The notes: generated from the sequence alone by a model not told the origin. 7,034 bases of DNA from Flavobacteriaceae bacterium (GCA_947461915.1 CANHNG010000092.1:1-7034), one strand, 5' to 3'. Shown: positions 1 through 6,104, counted from the stretch's first letter. Translations and numbers: made by a program.

Positions 1-27
1 AAACTAGAAGTGGTTTACCAATTCTAA
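1..27 (+). CDS. C-terminal tail of an upstream gene (partial, tentative)
   Basis: The first frame is open from the window edge and reads KLEVVYQF before a TAA at 25-27. That stop lies one base before the ATG of the prenyltransferase. The alternating hydrophobic residues fit a terminal beta-strand, and such tight spacing is usual inside operons. In flavobacteria I recall this UbiA gene following a mevalonate-pathway GHMP kinase, which would fit, but eight residues cannot identify a protein. A competing frame (stop at 33-35) is also open and would overlap the next gene. Confidence 0.3.
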   Translation, partial: KLEVVYQF

Positions 28-28
28 A

Positions 29-949
29 ATGCTAAGCAGGAAGAACAAAATAGTAGTGATGAAATTCGCCAGTTTGTTCTCTGTCGTAAGAGGCTACAAC
101 ATTCCAATCATTATTCTGGCCCAATATCTCTCGGCGGTATTTATCCTTGCTCCCGAAAAAAGAGCCTTATCCATCCTACTCGATGTCGATTTGTTTATCA
201 TCGTGTTAGCCTCGTCGTTGACGATTGCCTCGGGTTATATTATTAATAATTTTTACGACAGCAATAAAGACTTAATCAATCGCCCTAATAAATCCTTGCT
301 CGACCGGTTGGTTGGTCAGAAAACAAAACTGAACGTCTATTTTACCTTGAATTTCATTGTTGCTTTTTTAGCCATTTTTGTATCTTGGCGGGCCTTCTTG
401 TTTTTTTCGGTTTACATTTTCCTGATTTGGTATTACTCCCATCGCATAAAAAAATACCCAATTATAGGAAATTTGACTGCTGCTTTTCTGGCTATTTTGC
501 CTTTTTTTGCTATTCTTCTGTATTACAAAAACCTGTATGAGGTCATCTTCGGACATGCCACTTTCTTGTTTTTATTGCTTCTGATTCGCGAAATGATAAA
601 AGATTTGGAGAATATTAAAGGCGATTTGGCCAACGATTACAAAACGATTCCTATCGTCTACGGAGAAGTCGTTTCCAAAAAAATAATTACGGCTTTAACA
701 ATAACAACCATCGTTCCGGTATATGTTTTAATCGAAATCTTCGACGTGGGATATATGGATCTTTATTTTTATTCCTGCCTGATTATTTTGATTTTCTTCT
801 TGCTTTATCTTTGGAAAGCCAACTCAAAAGAGCAGTATCTTTCACTTCATAATGTCCTAAAATTCTTGATTGTGGCAGGTGTTTTTTGCATTGTACTGAT
901 TAATCCGAGTGTCTTGTGGCATGGAGAAAAATTGTTGCGGTCTATTTAG
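29..949 (+). CDS. UbiA-family membrane prenyltransferase (GGGP geranylgeranyltransferase-like)
   Basis: A 306-residue polytopic membrane protein of the UbiA superfamily, which transfers a polyprenyl group from its diphosphate to an acceptor at the inner membrane. Both Asp-rich, Mg-diphosphate-binding motifs are visible. The first is N74-x2-D77-x3-D81 followed by NRPNK (84-88). The second is R187-E188 with K191-D192 and G198-D199, then D203. Hydrophobic segments lie at about 26-40, 53-72, 105-136, 147-165, 175-186, 217-236, 245-262 and 277-292. Homologues are often labelled geranylgeranylglycerol-phosphate geranylgeranyltransferase, the archaeal ether-lipid enzyme, but the acceptor in Bacteroidota is not settled by sequence; menaquinone- or other quinone-type acceptors are alternatives. 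The start at 29 sits one base after a likely upstream stop. An in-frame ATG at 59 (MKFASLF) is possible, but the 10 extra residues look native to the family as I remember it. The family call is secure; the substrate is not. Confidence 0.9.
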   Translation: MLSRKNKIVVMKFASLFSVVRGYNIPIIILAQYLSAVFILAPEKRALSILLDVDLFIIVLASSLTIASGYIINNFYDSNKDLINRPNKSLLDRLVGQKTKLNVYFTLNFIVAFLAIFVSWRAFLFFSVYIFLIWYYSHRIKKYPIIGNLTAAFLAILPFFAILLYYKNLYEVIFGHATFLFLLLLIREMIKDLENIKGDLANDYKTIPIVYGEVVSKKIITALTITTIVPVYVLIEIFDVGYMDLYFYSCLIILIFFLLYLWKANSKEQYLSLHNVLKFLIVAGVFCIVLINPSVLWHGEKLLRSI

Positions 950-954
950 TTTTT

Positions 955-1037
955 TAGGAGCTTTTTCCTGCTATCCGTTTCAATCTTTTGTGCCGGACAC
1001 CGGCACAAAAGGATTTTCACTTTTATCAGGGCTAAAA
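955..1037. repeat. Palindromic intergenic element with 12-bp central hairpin
   Basis: The spacer after the prenyltransferase contains an imperfect palindrome of about 80 bp. Its centre is a perfect 12-bp stem (985-996 with 1000-1011) closed by a three-base ACA loop, with the G+C-rich core GTGCCGG/CCGGCAC. Outer arms also match: CCTGCTA at 967-973 pairs with TATCAGG at 1024-1030 with one mismatch, and AGC at 959-961 faces GCT at 1031-1033. The layout recalls a family of intergenic elements I remember as frequent in Flavobacterium genomes, with conserved flanks and a variable centre; that recollection is unverified. It begins six bases after the prenyltransferase stop, so it could end or protect that transcript, although no good U-tract follows the stem. 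Confidence 0.6.
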
Positions 1038-1077
1038 CCCTCAACCAAAAACACTCAACTATTACACAAGAATAAAC

Positions 1078-1085
1078 TATCTTTG
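1078..1085 (+). promoter_or_regulatory. Bacteroidota-type -7 promoter core for rluB
   Basis: TATCTTTG matches the TAnnTTTG consensus used by the primary sigma factor of Bacteroidota. It lies about 50 bases before the rluB ATG and just downstream of the palindromic element. No clear TTG is seen at the usual -33 spacing, so the upstream half is weak or absent. Transcription would begin near 1090. The leader contains a four-codon start-stop unit (ATG AAG AAG TAA, 1112-1123). Confidence 0.6.
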
Positions 1086-1135
1086 CACCCACAAAACCAT
1101 TAAAGGTTAAAATGAAGAAGTAATTTACAGCATTT

Positions 1136-2044
1136 ATGAATAACAAGGAAGGCAATACAAATAAAAGTGGAGGCAGAGCAAAAAGTTCCAGACCCAATTC
1201 GAATAAGCCGAAACCTGCCATGCAGAAACGTGCCCAGGGGCCTAAAAAAGTAAAACCTAACACTAAAGTTGCTGATGCTGCCACAGATAAAGTGGAGAAA
1301 AAACCGAATCAAGCACCAAAGAGACCCAAAGTAAAAGACGAAATTCGTCTGAATAAATATATTGCCAATTCTGGTGCCTGTTCGCGTCGTGATGCGGATA
1401 TTTACATTCAATCTGGAACAGTAAAAGTAAATGGAATTCCTGTTACCGAAATGGGATACATGGTAAAACCGGGAGATGTCGTGAATTTTGATGGCGCCAC
1501 TTTGACACCGGAGAAAAAAGTGTATATCTTACTAAACAAACCGAAAAACTTTACCACTGCACTTGACGAAGGACAAGAATACCGAAACGTTTTAGAATTG
1601 GTAAAAGGTTCTACGACGGCAAAAATTGGAGCTGTTGGAAGAATGGATAAAAATACAACCGGTTTGTTGTTGTTTACAAACGATACGGACATGATTCGGA
1701 AATTCACATTGCCCAACCAAAAATCATCAAAAATTTACCAAGTATCCTTGGATAAAAATTTAAAATTTGAGGATTTAGAAAAAATAAACAAAGGCTTAGT
1801 TCTTGACGGACACCGCGTTTTTGTGGAAGATGTAAGTTACATTGAAGGAGAGGCAAAAAGCGAAATTGGTCTAAAATTGAGATCGGCCAACGTAAAAGTG
1901 GTTCGTTCTATTTTCGAACATTTCAGTTATGATGTTTTGCGAATTGACAGGGTTGCCTTTGCAGGGTTGACCAAAAAGAATTTGCCAAGAGGAAACTGGA
2001 GGCTACTAACCGATCAAGAAGTCATCAATTTGAAAAACGTTTAA
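1136..2044 (+). CDS. rluB: 23S rRNA pseudouridine synthase, RluB/RsuA family
   Basis: A 302-residue enzyme that isomerises a uridine of large-subunit rRNA to pseudouridine; E. coli RluB acts on U2605 of 23S rRNA. Residues 1-67 form a Lys/Asn/Pro-rich, low-complexity basic tail. An S4 RNA-binding domain follows (about 70-120, with LNKYIANSGACSRRDAD). The catalytic domain carries VGRMDKNTTGLLLFTND (167-183), whose D171 is the expected nucleophilic aspartate, and the conserved IYQV (200-203). The C-terminal LPRGNWRLLTDQE (283-295) is diagnostic of the RsuA/RluB/E/F branch. The basic tail is lacking in short RsuA proteins and is typical of flavobacterial RluB as I know it. The ATG at 1136 is chosen because it gives the full tail and lies about 50 bases after a good promoter core. 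RluE or RluF specificity cannot be fully excluded, but the family is clear. Confidence 0.93.
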   Translation: MNNKEGNTNKSGGRAKSSRPNSNKPKPAMQKRAQGPKKVKPNTKVADAATDKVEKKPNQAPKRPKVKDEIRLNKYIANSGACSRRDADIYIQSGTVKVNGIPVTEMGYMVKPGDVVNFDGATLTPEKKVYILLNKPKNFTTALDEGQEYRNVLELVKGSTTAKIGAVGRMDKNTTGLLLFTNDTDMIRKFTLPNQKSSKIYQVSLDKNLKFEDLEKINKGLVLDGHRVFVEDVSYIEGEAKSEIGLKLRSANVKVVRSIFEHFSYDVLRIDRVAFAGLTKKNLPRGNWRLLTDQEVINLKNV

Positions 2045-2066
2045 ATTTTATAAATTCGTTAAACAT

Positions 2067-2105
2067 AAAATTCCTGCTTTTATTTCTAAAGTAGGAATTT
2101 TTTTT
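2067..2105 (+). terminator. Rho-independent terminator of rluB
   Basis: A 14-bp stem with one G-U pair (2067-2080 with 2088-2101) closes a seven-base loop. It runs into eight consecutive T residues (2098-2105). It begins 22 bases after the rluB stop, the expected place. The minus strand lacks a comparable U-tract, so termination is probably one-directional. Confidence 0.85.
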
Positions 2106-2112
2106 AACTTTG
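2105..2112 (+). promoter_or_regulatory. Probable -7 promoter core for cupin-mtgA
   Basis: TAACTTTG fits TAnnTTTG and begins on the last T of the rluB terminator. It would start a transcript near 2118 with a leader of about 105 bases before the cupin ATG. No TTG is seen at the -33 position, which lies inside the terminator loop and right arm. The call rests on the core motif and on the need for a start after a strong terminator. Confidence 0.45.
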
Positions 2113-2224
2113 ATTATTCCAAAATTTGTGGAACCTTGACACCTTCTTTATTAGCTACAAATAAACACTTCTTGAGTAAGGGGTCATCATTAGAATAAAT
2201 ATTCACTACAGCAATACATGCATT

Positions 2225-2575
2225 ATGCAAAATTACGGAGCCAGCGCGGCATTTATAATAGGGGATGAAATCGAATGGGAATTCGTTGGCGATAAAGTCA
2301 AACGTAAAATCTTGGGTTTTGACGCCAGCCTCATGCTCGTAAATGTCCATTTCGAAAAAGGAGGAATTGGCGCACTCCACGAGCATTACCATTCCCAAGT
2401 CAGCTATGTAGAAAGTGGTGCATTTGAAGTGACGATTGGTGGAGAGGTTAGAACCTTAAAGGCAGGCGATAGTTTTTACGTTGCCCCCCATGTTTTACAC
2501 GGCGCTGTTTGTATAGAAACCGGAATTCTTATTGATATTTTCAGCCCCATCCGTGAGGACTTCGTGAAAAATTAA
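2225..2575 (+). CDS. Small single-domain cupin protein
   Basis: A 116-residue cytoplasmic protein with one conserved beta-barrel cupin domain. Cupin motif 1 is present as H52-x-H54-x3-Q58 within ALHEHYHSQVSYVESGAFEV, and motif 2 as G81-D-S-F-Y-V-A-P88-x3-H92. These supply the 3-His plus Gln metal site typical of KdgF-like and other small cupins. There is no signal peptide or second domain. Metal-dependent sugar or small-molecule chemistry or ligand binding is plausible, but cupins are too diverse for a substrate call, and the neighbours (rluB, mtgA) give no pathway. The ATG at 2225 is the only ATG in this frame; the frame stays open back to 2180 without another standard start. An antisense open frame (2114-2398) overlaps the 5' half and is treated as a shadow or remnant. 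Cotranscription with mtgA, 62 bases downstream, is likely. Confidence 0.85.
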   Translation: MQNYGASAAFIIGDEIEWEFVGDKVKRKILGFDASLMLVNVHFEKGGIGALHEHYHSQVSYVESGAFEVTIGGEVRTLKAGDSFYVAPHVLHGAVCIETGILIDIFSPIREDFVKN

Positions 2576-2596
2576 GGCTGTATTATAACGTTTCAA

Positions 2597-2638
2597 ATGA
2601 TTAATATAGCAGAAAAAGAACTAGCAGATTTAATATAA
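2597..2638 (+). CDS. Possible 13-codon leader ORF overlapping the mtgA start
   Basis: A short open frame encodes MINIAEKELADLI. Its TAA (2636-2638) shares its last base with the mtgA ATG (2638-2640), a TAATG junction typical of translational coupling. It lies in the same frame as the cupin and begins 21 bases after the cupin stop. The gap has no clear promoter core and no Shine-Dalgarno sequence. It may be a leader peptide that feeds ribosomes to mtgA, or chance. Length alone gives little coding evidence. Confidence 0.25.
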   Translation: MINIAEKELADLI

Positions 2639-3378
2639 TGGCAACAAAAATAGCATCAAAAAAAGCGAAACAACCCAAAAAAAAACAATCAGACAATTTT
2701 AAAAGTAAACTAAGCCGGTTTTTATCTAAGGCCTTACTTTGGTTTCTTGGGCTTTCCGTTTCTTCTGTAATTTTTTTCAAATTTGTGCCAGTACCATTCA
2801 CGCCTTTGATGGTAATTCGAGTATTAGAAAACAAATTAGCAGGGAAGGAAATTTATTTTAGTCACGATTGGGAACCCATCGGAAACATTTCTGTTAATTT
2901 ACAAAAAGCGGTCATTGCCAGTGAAGATGGAACCTTTTTAGTTCACAACGGTTTCGATTTTAAGGCAATGCAAAAAGCCTATAAAGGGAATGAAAGAGGC
3001 CGAAGAATAAAAGGAGGAAGTACGATATCTCAACAAACCGCCAAGAATGTTTTTCTTTGGCAAGGAAGAAGTTATCTGCGCAAAGGACTGGAGGCTTATT
3101 TCACGGTTCTTATAGAGTTAATTTGGGGGAAGGAACGAATCATGGAAGTGTACCTCAACAGCATCGAAATGGGGGATGGTATTTATGGAGCCCAAGCCGC
3201 AACCCAACATTGGTATAGGAAAGATGCCTCAAGTCTTACAAAAATACAAGCCGCAGGGATTGCCGCCATATTACCTAATCCCAGAAAATATTCCGCTACC
3301 AGTTCCTCTTCTTATATCAATCGACGAAAAGACAAAATTGTTCGCGTGATGCGTTATGTAGGTAAGATTGAGTATTAA
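2638..3378 (+). CDS. mtgA: Monofunctional biosynthetic peptidoglycan transglycosylase (GT51)
   Basis: A 246-residue inner-membrane enzyme that polymerises lipid II into glycan strands, without a transpeptidase domain. A very basic cytoplasmic tail (about 1-26) precedes one membrane segment (about 31-50), and the GT51 domain fills the rest. Motifs appear in order: ASEDGTF with catalytic E96, followed by HNGFD (103-107); GGSTISQQTAKN (126-137); RKGLEAYFTVLIE (148-160), which carries the second conserved Glu; KERIMEVYLNSIEMGDGIYG (165-184); and ILPNPRKY (211-218). Every key GT51 residue I know is present and the length is usual for MtgA, so it should be active. The ATG at 2638 gives the expected basic tail and overlaps the stop of a 13-codon mini-ORF. 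It is probably expressed from the promoter before the cupin. Its stop codon lies in the A-run that forms the U-tract of the opposing receptor terminator. Confidence 0.96.
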   Translation: MATKIASKKAKQPKKKQSDNFKSKLSRFLSKALLWFLGLSVSSVIFFKFVPVPFTPLMVIRVLENKLAGKEIYFSHDWEPIGNISVNLQKAVIASEDGTFLVHNGFDFKAMQKAYKGNERGRRIKGGSTISQQTAKNVFLWQGRSYLRKGLEAYFTVLIELIWGKERIMEVYLNSIEMGDGIYGAQAATQHWYRKDASSLTKIQAAGIAAILPNPRKYSATSSSSYINRRKDKIVRVMRYVGKIEY

Positions 3379-3438
3379 AAAATAACCGCAAATTCACAAA
3401 TTATAAACTAATGGCAGAAAATAATTTGTGAATTTGTG
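3377..3438 (-). terminator. Long inverted repeat ending the receptor operon
   Basis: Between the convergent mtgA and receptor genes lies a perfect 16-bp inverted repeat (3389-3404 with 3421-3436), extendable by a G-U and a C-G pair to 3387/3438, with a 16-base loop. On the minus strand the stem is followed within about four bases by six U residues (A-run 3377-3382), which fits an intrinsic terminator for the TonB receptor. On the plus strand the right arm is followed by mixed sequence (TGATGAAATAAA), so termination of mtgA there is less certain. Each arm is built from two 8-base units: AATTTGTG twice at 3423-3438, and CGCAAATT plus CACAAATT at 3387-3402. It may therefore also belong to a dispersed repeat family. 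Confidence 0.65.
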
Positions 3439-3462
3439 ATGAAATAAATTAATGATTTTCTT

Positions 3463-5670
3463 CTATAGATTAAAATTTAACCCTAGAACAATGTTTCTGC
3501 CAATATTGGGAATGCCATCCACTTTCAAGCGGGAAAGATGAGCAATATAGCTTTTATCCAATAAATTATTGCCGTTTAAATTTATGTCAAAAGCCGTTTT
3601 TCCGAATTTTATTTTCCCTCCAAAACCCAAATGTACCAAAGTGTACCCTTTTGATTTTGTTTCGAAACCACTCACATTACCCTGGTTGAAAGTTGTTGAA
3701 AACTGCAATGAGGCGAATCCGTCATCCAACCAATTTTTAATTTTGAACTCCGTTCGAAGGGTGTTATTCCAATTGTTTGCAGGAATCAAAGGCAAGTAAT
3801 CACCATCTTGCTTTTTGCCGGTAACTGTTTCAAAACTGGTTTCATAATGCAACCAATCCAATGGATGTGGATGAAAATGCAAGCCGATTTCACCACCAAA
3901 TAATTTGGCGTCATTCTGAATATAATCAAAAACTGAATTCTCGTCAATTATTGCTCCAGTTGGCGAAGTATAAATATAATTATTGATGTGATTGTAAAAT
4001 CCGTTGGCAAAAAATTCGAAATGGCTACCTTTGTATTCTATATTTAGGTCGGTTTGTACATTTTGCTCCGTATTCAAATTGGGGTTTCCAACTTCGTAAC
4101 GGTTCGTTCCTTCGTGAACGCCATTTGAGGTTAATTCAGCCAAATTTGGTGCGCGAAAACCAGAAGCCACATTCAATCGCAAAGACAAATCGTTGGCTAA
4201 ATTAGTTTTGTATCCCAGAGAAGCATTAAAACTATTGAACGATTTATCGATGGCTTGAAAAGAACCTGCTAAACCAGGAATTCCCTGAGCATCGCTTTTT
4301 ATTTTTCGATTATCAAAACGCAATCCTGCTTGTAATACATTCGATTTCCATTCGTAATTTCCAGTTCCAAAAAAACCAAAATCATTCGTTGTGGCATCCG
4401 GAATCAGGAATTCTTCGCCCGAATTTTTATTACTTTGACTCATTCCTTGAATCCCTATGATTGATTCAAAGTTGCCTATTTTTGGCAAATGGTATTTAGC
4501 GTCATAATTGAATGTCTTCAATTTCATATGTAAAACCGCGACATCGCTGTCTTCAAATTCACTTCTATCATTTGAGATATAGCCCAAATCGACATCCAAT
4601 TTTGATTTTTCGAAAAAGAAAACATTGTTTAAACTCAACAAATTATTGAAAACCCCCTGTTTGGGATATTCTGTTTTTTTGCTTGTGGATTGTGCTTCGA
4701 TGCCTTCTTCGGGAATTCCCAAATCTAACTTATTGAAATTATAGCGCAAAACACTTGAAAATTTTGAATTACTGTAACCAATTCCAGTTTTGAAATCAGT
4801 TTCATTGTAGCGCGTATTGGTAACTCTGTCTCCGTCGGCAATTGCATAATCGGAATGTGTATCATACGCTCCTCTTGCCAAGACTTTCCAGTTTTTACCA
4901 GAAGTTTTTAATCCCAATGAAGTGTTGCTACCCAAAGTGTTTGAAAATAATCGTTGATTAAAATCGCCTTTAAATGTATTCGTGTTTGCAAATTTTTCAG
5001 GGTTGAAATACAAAACACCACCTAACGCATCAGAGCCATAAAGCAACGACGCCGGACCTTTTATTACTTCGACACTTTCGACACCAGCATCGTTTAATCC
5101 CAAACCATGTTCGTCGCCAAACTGCTGATTTTCGATTCGAACGCCTTGTGAATATACCAAAACGCGATTCCCGCTCAAACCGCGAATGACAGGTTTCCCG
5201 ATGGAAGTTCCCGTCGAAACTTGAGAAACACCTGGAATGGTTGCCAATCCTTCAATCAAAGTAGAAGTTCCTTTTTGTTGTAATTCTTTAATGCTTGAAT
5301 GTTCTACTTTCATCACGTTTTGTGATTGAAGTTTATTGAAAGCTGTTGAAACAATTACTTCGTCCATTTGGAATTCAGTTTCTTCGAGAACGATGTTTAG
5401 AGTGGTTTCTTTGTTTTGAAGATTTAGGGTTTTATTCTGTGTTGCAAATCCTAAATAGGCAAAAGCCAATTTTACTTTTCCGTTGGGAAGATTTGACAGG
5501 GAATAATTACCATTTTCATCTGTCGAAGTTCCTATGTGTAATTCCGGTATATCAATCGCAATTCCAATTAGAGGTTGTTTTTTGGAATCGGTAACGGTTC
5601 CTGAAATGGTGTTTTGTGCCTGAAGCATGGCAGAAAACCCTATAAATAGGGCAGTTATATTTTTTTTCAT
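3463..5670 (-). CDS. TonB-dependent outer-membrane receptor, candidate metal transporter
   Basis: A 735-residue outer-membrane receptor driven by TonB-ExbBD. The order is a signal peptide (1-18, cleavage probably after LQA); a carboxypeptidase-regulatory-like beta-sandwich (about 21-96), common in Bacteroidota receptors; a TonB-box-like DEVIVSTAF (103-111); a plug domain (about 115-222), with VIRGLSGNRVLVYSQGVRIE and VEVIKGPASLLYGSDALGGV; and a 22-strand-type barrel to the C-terminus, with GFRAPNLAEL (504-513) as a usual barrel landmark. Length is normal for siderophore- or metal-type receptors and shorter than SusC proteins; no SusD gene is adjacent. A histidine cluster, HFHPHPLDWLH (598-608), lies in the late barrel and resembles my recollection of ZnuD-like zinc receptors. 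H188 sits in the plug (GDEHGLG). With the small His/Cys-rich gene 69 bases upstream, zinc or copper uptake is inferred; an iron chelate remains possible. No promoter core is evident directly upstream, supporting cotranscription. Confidence 0.92.
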   Translation of the reverse strand: MKKNITALFIGFSAMLQAQNTISGTVTDSKKQPLIGIAIDIPELHIGTSTDENGNYSLSNLPNGKVKLAFAYLGFATQNKTLNLQNKETTLNIVLEETEFQMDEVIVSTAFNKLQSQNVMKVEHSSIKELQQKGTSTLIEGLATIPGVSQVSTGTSIGKPVIRGLSGNRVLVYSQGVRIENQQFGDEHGLGLNDAGVESVEVIKGPASLLYGSDALGGVLYFNPEKFANTNTFKGDFNQRLFSNTLGSNTSLGLKTSGKNWKVLARGAYDTHSDYAIADGDRVTNTRYNETDFKTGIGYSNSKFSSVLRYNFNKLDLGIPEEGIEAQSTSKKTEYPKQGVFNNLLSLNNVFFFEKSKLDVDLGYISNDRSEFEDSDVAVLHMKLKTFNYDAKYHLPKIGNFESIIGIQGMSQSNKNSGEEFLIPDATTNDFGFFGTGNYEWKSNVLQAGLRFDNRKIKSDAQGIPGLAGSFQAIDKSFNSFNASLGYKTNLANDLSLRLNVASGFRAPNLAELTSNGVHEGTNRYEVGNPNLNTEQNVQTDLNIEYKGSHFEFFANGFYNHINNYIYTSPTGAIIDENSVFDYIQNDAKLFGGEIGLHFHPHPLDWLHYETSFETVTGKKQDGDYLPLIPANNWNNTLRTEFKIKNWLDDGFASLQFSTTFNQGNVSGFETKSKGYTLVHLGFGGKIKFGKTAFDINLNGNNLLDKSYIAHLSRLKVDGIPNIGRNIVLGLNFNL

Positions 5671-5697
5671 TTGAAATGATTTTATTGTTAAATAGGT

Positions 5698-5729
5698 AGC
5701 GCAAAAACTTTATGCCTTTGTGCCTTGAG
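5698..5729. repeat. Tandem 8-bp-period nnTTTRTG repeat in the operon spacer
   Basis: The spacer between the small His/Cys-rich gene and the receptor gene holds ACTTTATG (5707-5714) and CCTTTGTG (5715-5722), followed by a decayed third unit beginning CCTTG. Just before it is AGCGCAAAAA (5698-5707), which recurs at 5768-5777 within the end of the small gene. The octamer pattern is the same as the AATTTGTG pair at 3423-3438 on the other side of the receptor. I recall similar CTTTGTG/CTTTGCG strings between flavobacterial genes, but this is unverified. Confidence 0.45.
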
Positions 5730-5739
5730 GGTAATTAAT

Positions 5740-6090
5740 TTAAACAATAAAACTCGGGGGAGCACGAAGCGCAAAAAGGCTTCCTTTAAAGAATTGGGTT
5801 ATTTCCCTTGAATTGAAAAAAGAATACCCAGAAGGAATAATTATTTTTTTGAATTCAAAATTTGAAATATCTGAAGAAATAAAAGTGCTTATTGTAAAAT
5901 CACAAACAAAACAATGGTCAAAATTTTGGTGTTGATGAGTGATTTCGTGACTAGAAATGTTTTTATGAGAACATTTTTTTTCAGAAAGTTGTTTTGCCAA
6001 ATGTTCATAACTATGCACATATTGAAACAGTATCGAAAACAATACTGCCATCATCAAGAAAGAATTTAATAGGGTAAATTTCTTTTTCAT
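5740..6090 (-). CDS. Small exported His/Cys-rich protein, putative metal-binding partner
   Basis: A 116-residue protein with a basic start (MKKK) and a hydrophobic segment (about 8-25) that is a signal peptide or membrane anchor. Residues 26-63 hold seven His (26, 30, 42, 48, 52, 54, 59) and three Cys (40, 60, 63), including HCFVC (59-63). The C-terminus ends in RAPP (109-112) plus four residues. A short exported protein with a CxxC motif and a terminal RAPP resembles DUF2946-like or the so-called HYC_CC_PP proteins, whose role is not established; membership here is my judgement. The density of ligands points to binding zinc, copper or a similar ion on the periplasmic side. It is the first gene of a likely operon with the TonB receptor, 69 bases downstream. 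The frame stays open upstream to a TTG at 6112-6114, but the ATG at 6088-6090 gives a normal signal sequence, and the promoter core lies between the two, so the ATG is chosen. Confidence 0.75.
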   Translation of the reverse strand: MKKKFTLLNSFLMMAVLFSILFQYVHSYEHLAKQLSEKKCSHKNISSHEITHQHQNFDHCFVCDFTISTFISSDISNFEFKKIIIPSGYSFFNSREITQFFKGSLFALRAPPSFIV

Positions 6091-6096
6091 TCGATG

Positions 6097-6104
6097 CAAA
6101 TATA
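6097..6104 (-). promoter_or_regulatory. -7 promoter core of the His/Cys-rich protein-receptor operon
   Basis: Read on the minus strand this is TATATTTG, a full match to TAnnTTTG, ending six bases before the ATG at 6090. Transcription would start at about 6091-6093, so the mRNA would have almost no leader. The minus-strand heptamer TATTTGC occurs twice with a 15-base period (6096-6102 and 6111-6117), one copy overlapping the core, and could be an operator half-site pair. No TTG is seen at -33; that region is the asd terminator. No known Zur or Fur palindrome was recognised. Confidence 0.55.

Noticed and set aside
909..1103. 64-codon plus-strand open frame running through the palindromic element
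   Set aside because: It begins inside the prenyltransferase gene and its content simply translates the repeat element.
946..1411. Minus-strand open frames of 112 and 103 codons across the start of rluB
   Set aside because: They are antisense to the Lys/Asn-rich rluB tail and S4 domain; the Phe/Leu-rich products are what the complement of such DNA yields.
2114..2398. 94-codon minus-strand open frame as an intact gene
   Set aside because: Its first half is antisense to the conserved cupin motif 1 region, and it has no promoter core or recognisable domain. Only its distal part is kept as a possible remnant.
3463..5670. SusC-type polysaccharide receptor
   Set aside because: The protein is shorter than SusC proteins and no SusD-like lipoprotein gene or glycoside hydrolase is adjacent.
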